Shown here: in pieces, positions 5,320-9,242 of the stretch
Layout of the letters: each line of letters opens with the position of its first letter
Numbering within the stretch: position 1 is the stretch's first letter
Source of the DNA: an uncultured Candidatus Saccharibacteria bacterium
GTDB lineage: Bacteria; Patescibacteriota; Saccharimonadia; Saccharimonadales; Saccharimonadaceae
Assembly (NCBI GenBank): GCA_934700415.1
Contig: CAKUXN010000022.1
Coordinates: forward strand, 1 to 9,242
Reading direction: 5' to 3'
Length of the DNA stretch: 9,242 nt
Notes under the pieces: generated by a model
Told to the model about the DNA's origin: nothing
The model's database searches: none
What the model saw: only the letters and a program-made list of their open reading frames with translations
Translations under genes and position numbers: made by a program

Positions 5320-5349
5320 ATGAATATGAATATGAATATAAATATAAAT
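5320..5349 (+). repeat. Hexanucleotide repeat at the mraY start
   Basis: Three ATGAAT units (5320-5337) are followed by two ATAAAT units (5338-5349). They encode Met-Asn three times and Ile-Asn twice, offering three consecutive in-frame ATG starts. Unit gain or loss would keep the frame but change the distance between promoter and start codon. Confidence 0.8.
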
Positions 5350-6360
5350 GATGAAATGTTTTATGGGCTATTGTTGGCACTCGCAGGTTTTCTAGTATCG
5401 ATGATGCTGACCCCTATCTATACGCATTTTGCTTATAAGTATAAGTTTTGGAAAAAACAAAAGAAAACTACCGTCGATGGCAAAGCTTTACCCATTATGA
5501 CAAAACTTCACGCTCATAAATTTAAGCATACTTTTCCCACCATGGCTGGCCTTATTGGTGTCATAGCAGTGACCGTAGTTACTTGGGCCTTTAATCTTGA
5601 TCGTGGACAAACTTGGCTTCCGTTAGTCGGTTTTCTCGGCGGGGCATTAGTGGGAGTAATCGACGACGTTATTAATATTTTCGGTTCCGGCCGTGGTGCC
5701 GCTGGGCTACGCGGTCCAGTAAAATTTCTTTTGATTACCGCTGTTGGCGTGGCTCTAGGTTGGTTTTTCGCGGTCAAACTCGGCTGGACATCCATCTTGA
5801 TTCCGTTTGTTGGAAATATCGAGATAGGCGTTGCTGCAATGATTTTGATTTTTGCCTTTGCGGTTGTAGCCACTTCCAATGCGGTAAATATTACCGATGG
5901 CTTAGACGGACTATCAGGTGGCCTTGCAATGATAGCTTATGGAGCCTTTGGCATAATTGCACTTTTCCAAAGTAATATGCTATTATTTGGCTTTTGTATG
6001 ACTGTAGTCGGTTGGCTTTTATCTTACATTTGGTTCAACGTTCCACCAGCTCGCTTTATGATGGGCGACACGGGCTCTTTTGCCTTAGGCGCGGGCCTTG
6101 GTGTAGTATCTATGATGACTAATTCATTTTTACTCCTGCCAATCATTGGCTTAATATTTGTCGTAGAGACAGGCTCAAGCTTAATCCAACTAATTAGTAA
6201 GAAATTTTTCCATCGCAAAATTTTTATTTCCGCACCGCTCCACCATCATCTAGAAGCTACTGGCTGGGGCGAAGCTAAGATTGTTATGCGTTTTTGGATT
6301 ATTGCTGGTGTTTGCGCCATTGTAGGCATTTTCCTCGCTGCCGTCGGAGGGGCAATGTAA
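5320..6360 (+). CDS. mraY: Phospho-MurNAc-pentapeptide transferase MraY
   Basis: MraY moves phospho-MurNAc-pentapeptide from UDP to undecaprenyl phosphate, making lipid I on the inner face of the membrane. The polytopic 346-residue protein carries the family signatures: HTFPTMAGL (70-78; the usual form is GTPTMGG), DD at 115-116 followed by a GLRGPVKF segment (129-136), NAVNITDGLDGLSGG (187-201), PARFMMGDTGSFALG (243-257) and APLHHHLEATGW (305-316). Departures: His-Thr-Phe-Pro replaces Gly-Thr-Pro in the first motif, and the preceding loop (about 45-70) is lengthened and His/Lys-rich. The annotated first ATG is 5320; 5326 or 5332 is equally possible and fits the upstream promoter better. The first six repeat-encoded residues are probably dispensable. 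ftsW follows after four bases; murD, often next, is absent. Confidence 0.96.
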   Translation: MNMNMNININDEMFYGLLLALAGFLVSMMLTPIYTHFAYKYKFWKKQKKTTVDGKALPIMTKLHAHKFKHTFPTMAGLIGVIAVTVVTWAFNLDRGQTWLPLVGFLGGALVGVIDDVINIFGSGRGAAGLRGPVKFLLITAVGVALGWFFAVKLGWTSILIPFVGNIEIGVAAMILIFAFAVVATSNAVNITDGLDGLSGGLAMIAYGAFGIIALFQSNMLLFGFCMTVVGWLLSYIWFNVPPARFMMGDTGSFALGAGLGVVSMMTNSFLLLPIIGLIFVVETGSSLIQLISKKFFHRKIFISAPLHHHLEATGWGEAKIVMRFWIIAGVCAIVGIFLAAVGGAM

Positions 6361-6364
6361 GGTT

Positions 6365-7588
6365 ATGCGCAAGCATAAATCCGATTTAGTCATTTTATTT
6401 TCCACATTGGGTTTGATGGCGCTGGGATTAATTGTCATTTATGCTATTGGCCCTATGCGTGCAAATGTCTTAAACTCTACTTATGGTTCAAATTATGGCC
6501 CAAACGATTTCTTCTTCGGACAGCTTCGTTCAGTCACACTGTCATTAGCTGCATTTTTCTTGGCGTTTAAAGTAATTCCTTATAATTTTATTAAAAAATA
6601 TGACAAAACTATTATAATTATTGCTTTAATAATGTCTGGCTTACTTTGGATTTTAGCTTTAACTGGTTCATCTTTTGCGAAATGCGAGCTTGGCGAATGT
6701 CGTTGGTATAATTTAGGCCCTATTAGTTTTCAGCCAGCAGAATTTTTGAAACTCGCTCTCACGATTTATCTAGCGGATTTTCTCACTCGCAAAAAAGAAG
6801 CAGGTGAGATTGGTAAATGGAAAGAATTTTGGCTTCCGCTACTAATAGTGTGTGGAGCATCTTTATTTCTGGTGGTAATCGCGCAGGGAGACCTTGGCAC
6901 GGGAGTTGCATTAATCGCGATTATTTTTGGTATGCTCCTAGTTTCGGGTGTTTCCATTAAACAATATCTAATTATGTTAATATTAGTAATTGTAATTGCA
7001 GTGGGCGCAATAGCCACTTCAAGCCATCGTATGCAGCGCATCCACGCATGGATTGATACTATTTCTGGGGCTGAAGTTACAGATTCTACTTACCATATCG
7101 AAAACGCAATGCTCGCCATCGGCACTGGTGGCTTTCTGGGGGTAGGAATTGGCAACTCAGTTCAAGCCACTGGCTATCTTCCAGAATCTATTAACGATTC
7201 AGTTTTTGCTATTATGGGCGAAACTTTTGGCTTCGTCGGACTATTTTTAATAATCGCCGTTTTTGGAGCGATGCTTCTTCGGATTTTAAACGTAGCAGGG
7301 CATACAGAACCTACCGATAATCGCTTATATATTGTAGGAGTTTTTTCATGGGTCCTGTCACAAGTTTCTGTAAATATCATGGCTATGACGGGCTTAGTCC
7401 CAGTTACCGGAGTTACTTTGCCACTATTATCTTATGGTGGTACTAGTATGATTTTTATTTCCTTTGCGCTTGGGCTTGTTTTACAACTTTCATGTTATAC
7501 TAGTAGAGAGGTAATTACAAATGAAAATATTAGTAGTCGGCGGGGGGTCGGGGGGACACATCACTCCAGCCGTCGCCGTCGTGCGTGA
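6365..7588 (+). CDS. ftsW: SEDS-family peptidoglycan glycosyltransferase FtsW
   Basis: FtsW polymerises lipid II into septal glycan strands, paired with FtsI. The 407-residue polytopic protein has about ten membrane helices and the SEDS motifs: CRWYNLGPISFQPAEFLK (112-129; usual RWi-lg-QPSE-K), QGDLGTG (174-180), a GGFLGVGIGNS glycine stretch (255-265), YLPESINDSVFA (271-282) with Asp278 at the catalytic position, and PVTGVTLPLLSYGGTS (346-361). Oddities: Cys107 and Cys112 bracket a Glu-rich loop just before the RW motif, and the C-terminus is a polar tail of about 25 residues ending in SRRRRA. The last 68 bases overlap murG in another frame. A GGAGG at 6346-6350 lies 14 bases before ATG 6365, inside the mraY 3' end, so coupled translation with mraY is likely. 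Confidence 0.95.
   Translation: MRKHKSDLVILFSTLGLMALGLIVIYAIGPMRANVLNSTYGSNYGPNDFFFGQLRSVTLSLAAFFLAFKVIPYNFIKKYDKTIIIIALIMSGLLWILALTGSSFAKCELGECRWYNLGPISFQPAEFLKLALTIYLADFLTRKKEAGEIGKWKEFWLPLLIVCGASLFLVVIAQGDLGTGVALIAIIFGMLLVSGVSIKQYLIMLILVIVIAVGAIATSSHRMQRIHAWIDTISGAEVTDSTYHIENAMLAIGTGGFLGVGIGNSVQATGYLPESINDSVFAIMGETFGFVGLFLIIAVFGAMLLRILNVAGHTEPTDNRLYIVGVFSWVLSQVSVNIMAMTGLVPVTGVTLPLLSYGGTSMIFISFALGLVLQLSCYTSREVITNENISSRRGVGGTHHSSRRRRA
7493..7511 (+). promoter_or_regulatory. Extended -10 element and ribosome-binding site of murG inside ftsW
   Basis: TGTTATACT (7493-7501) matches an extended -10 with one mismatch in the hexamer. It is followed by AGAGAGG (7505-7511), a good Shine-Dalgarno sequence nine bases before the murG ATG. 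Both lie within the end of ftsW. Initiation near 7508 would clip the Shine-Dalgarno sequence, so promoter and ribosome-binding site may serve alternative transcripts. Confidence 0.4.
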
Positions 7589-8747
7589 AATTTTAGAACT
7601 TAAACCACGAGCTACGGTAGAATTTTGGACTGATTTTAAATATTATAAAAACGTTACGATATTAACCACCGAGTTAGGTGTCTCCTGGGCAGATGGCCGA
7701 GAAAAACGCAAAGGCTCATTTATTAGGGTAAGACGTCTTCCAGCGGGTAAATTCCACCGTTACTCAGGGTGGAAGTTTAAAGATTATTTTCGGCATTTTG
7801 ACACCACGTTAAAAGATATTATTTTTGGTAATATTTTAGGCTTTTTCGGCTTCATAGCAGGCATTATTACGAGTTTTTTCCGGATGTTAAAAAAGTCTAC
7901 TCGTCCGAATGTCATTTTCTTAAAAGGTGGTTTTGTAGGCTTGCCAGTTGGCATTATCGCCAAATTTTTCCGCATTCCTTACGTTATTCACGAATCCGAT
8001 GCTGTCGCAGGTCTTGCGAATCGCATTTTAATGAAAAAAGCCACGAAGGTAGCTTTTGGTATTCCGCCTTCGGAAGAAGTTTTGAAAGCTCATCCAAATT
8101 ATGTTTGGACTGGCATACCAGTGGGCCCAGAATATAGGTCAGTCACTCCCGCTCGTGCGTTATCACTTAAAAAAGCCTTTTCTTTTAATTCTGAAAAACC
8201 GCTAGTGGTTATTACTGGCGGTTCGCAAGGCTCCGAAAATTTAAATGAAGCTACCCGCCAGATTTTGCCCGAACTTCTTAAATTTACCTCGGTCGGTTTG
8301 GTGGCGGGGCGCAAACATTACGAAAATATGGTAGATTTAAAACGTTACGAAAACTGGGAAAAAGCCTCACTTGAATCAAACTTTCGCATGTGGGAGTTCA
8401 ATACGGCAATGAACGAATTAATGGGTGCCGCTGACGTCGTCGTATCTCGCGCTGGAGCTACTACTATAGCAGAACTTGCAGCTCTTAAAAAGGCCGTCAT
8501 TCTGGTTCCGTTTGAAAGACTTCCTGGCAGCCATCAGGTACGCAACGCTGAGCGTTTAAAGTCTGCCGAGGCTGTCGAAGTAATCTACGATTCTAAAATG
8601 ATGGATAACCCCAATGATTTACTTGCTTTAATTAAACATCTCGTCAAATCACCGCGTCTTTGTGCCGACATGGCAGACCGTCTGCATAAAGAGGCTCGTG
8701 CGGATGCCGCTCACCGTCTCGCAGAATTAATTTTGGAAAATGCCTAA
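7521..8747 (+). CDS. murG: UDP-GlcNAc:undecaprenyl-PP-MurNAc-pentapeptide GlcNAc transferase MurG
   Basis: MurG adds GlcNAc to lipid I to give lipid II at the inner membrane face (GT28, GT-B fold). Visible motifs: N-terminal glycine loop GGGSGGHITPA (7-17); FLKGGFVGLPV (133-143); HESDAVAGLANR (157-168; usual HEQNAVPGxxN); TGIPVGPEY (197-205); the second glycine loop TGGSQGSENLNEA (232-244); and the UDP-GlcNAc site SRAGATTIAE (309-318) followed by HQVRNAE (338-344). At 408 residues it is about 40-50 longer than E. coli MurG. Extra length sits around residues 55-125, including a hydrophobic stretch FGNILGFFGFIAGIITSFF (102-120) that probably contacts the membrane. The first 68 bases overlap ftsW, and the glycine loop is written with two G6 runs. 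The next gene starts immediately after the TAA. Confidence 0.95.
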   Translation: MKILVVGGGSGGHITPAVAVVREILELKPRATVEFWTDFKYYKNVTILTTELGVSWADGREKRKGSFIRVRRLPAGKFHRYSGWKFKDYFRHFDTTLKDIIFGNILGFFGFIAGIITSFFRMLKKSTRPNVIFLKGGFVGLPVGIIAKFFRIPYVIHESDAVAGLANRILMKKATKVAFGIPPSEEVLKAHPNYVWTGIPVGPEYRSVTPARALSLKKAFSFNSEKPLVVITGGSQGSENLNEATRQILPELLKFTSVGLVAGRKHYENMVDLKRYENWEKASLESNFRMWEFNTAMNELMGAADVVVSRAGATTIAELAALKKAVILVPFERLPGSHQVRNAERLKSAEAVEVIYDSKMMDNPNDLLALIKHLVKSPRLCADMADRLHKEARADAAHRLAELILENA

Positions 8748-9242
8748 ATGGAAGAAGAGTCTCCAAAGCTTGTTAGAAGAAGAGAAAATCGTAAATCTAC
8801 GATGAAGTCTGGCCGTACTATTGGCGAAAAAAGGGAACGGCTCGAAACCGCTTCCGAGCGTGCCGCCATACACAAAAAGAATAAAATTAAGAGAAATTTT
8901 CGATTTTTTTCTACTACTATTGGGCTTATCGCTATAATATTATTTATTATTTTTGTGATTTTGCCATTCTTTCGCAAAAAAGAAGGGGAAGAGATATCGG
9001 AAACTATTATCATTCCTTACGCACCTACTATTGAAGTGATTGACGAGGCTTCGCCTTCAAGCGCCGATCGCATTACTAGCCGCATGAAGGAATATATCGG
9101 TCAAGTCGAATCCGGTTTGCGTGAGCTTGGCTACATTTCAATTAAAGCGGTCATCCCTACTGATGCGATCCGCGAAGTCGATTTTTATCTCGAAAATCAC
9201 CCAGGTTTTATCAAAACAATCATCGATCGCGGTAGCGGCGTA
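8748..9242 (+). CDS. Bitopic membrane protein in the FtsQ/DivIB position, C-terminus beyond window
   Basis: The frame opens at ATG 8748, directly abutting the murG stop, and stays open for 165 codons to the window edge. The product has a strongly basic cytoplasmic N-terminus (RRRENRK, KKNKIKRN), one membrane helix (about 52-75) and an extracytoplasmic part beginning with charged, Glu-rich sequence. This topology and its place after murG match FtsQ/DivIB, which bridges FtsL/FtsB to the divisome. However, I do not see a clear POTRA pattern right after the helix. Residues 104-160 look like an alpha/beta segment (SRMKEYIGQVESGLRELGY, then AVIPTDAIREVDFYL and HPGFIKTIIDRGSG). It may be a lineage-specific divisome or wall protein rather than true FtsQ. 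No good Shine-Dalgarno sequence is present; translation is probably coupled to murG. Confidence 0.6.
   Translation, partial: MEEESPKLVRRRENRKSTMKSGRTIGEKRERLETASERAAIHKKNKIKRNFRFFSTTIGLIAIILFIIFVILPFFRKKEGEEISETIIIPYAPTIEVIDEASPSSADRITSRMKEYIGQVESGLRELGYISIKAVIPTDAIREVDFYLENHPGFIKTIIDRGSGV

Noticed and set aside
1..9242. tRNA genes, CRISPR arrays or att sites
   Set aside because: No cloverleaf with a T-arm GTTCGA-type motif, no regularly spaced repeats and no integrase or attachment repeats were found by eye on either strand.

Overview
The window is about 9.2 kb of moderately AT-rich bacterial chromosome with a small accessory segment on the left (1-1990) and a tightly packed division and cell-wall (dcw) cluster on the right (2004-9242). 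The order rsmH - ftsL - ftsI - mraY - ftsW - murG - FtsQ/DivIB-position protein has no mraZ and no murC/D/E/F between the genes. Together with -10 boxes lying almost on the start codons, this suggests a streamlined Patescibacteria (CPR) genome, with Saccharibacteria as a plausible guess. That placement is inference. UGA behaves as an ordinary stop, so the recoded Gracilibacteria/Absconditabacteria are unlikely.

Left segment: a decayed IS3-type transposase OrfA fragment (121-327, +) meets the 3' end of a convergent two-gene minus-strand unit. That unit is a small multi-pass membrane protein (1409-1699) followed 8 bp later by a 366-residue protein (300-1400) that resembles DUF4868 proteins such as KwaB. 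A membrane protein followed by a DUF4868 protein is the layout of the Kiwa anti-phage system (kwaA-kwaB), so I read this as a candidate, possibly damaged, Kiwa-like locus. Between it and rsmH lies about 300 bp without a convincing gene. It holds a good minus-strand promoter (TTGTAC-N17-TATAAT), four short hairpins, and an 11-bp inverted repeat whose two copies sit in front of the two divergent genes.

Right segment: rsmH methylates 16S rRNA. FtsL and the FtsQ-position protein are bitopic divisome proteins. MraY makes lipid I, MurG makes lipid II, FtsW polymerises it and FtsI cross-links it. The genes run in one direction with very short gaps, one 68-bp overlap (ftsW/murG) and one direct abutment (murG/last gene). 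The exception is the rsmH-ftsL gap of about 310 bp, which carries a 21-codon ORF with a strong ribosome-binding site and then a hairpin-rich stretch. TATAAT-type boxes lie directly before rsmH, ftsI and mraY, and a TATACT box lies before murG. Several genes may therefore be transcribed separately with leaderless or near-leaderless mRNAs. The last gene runs off the right edge.
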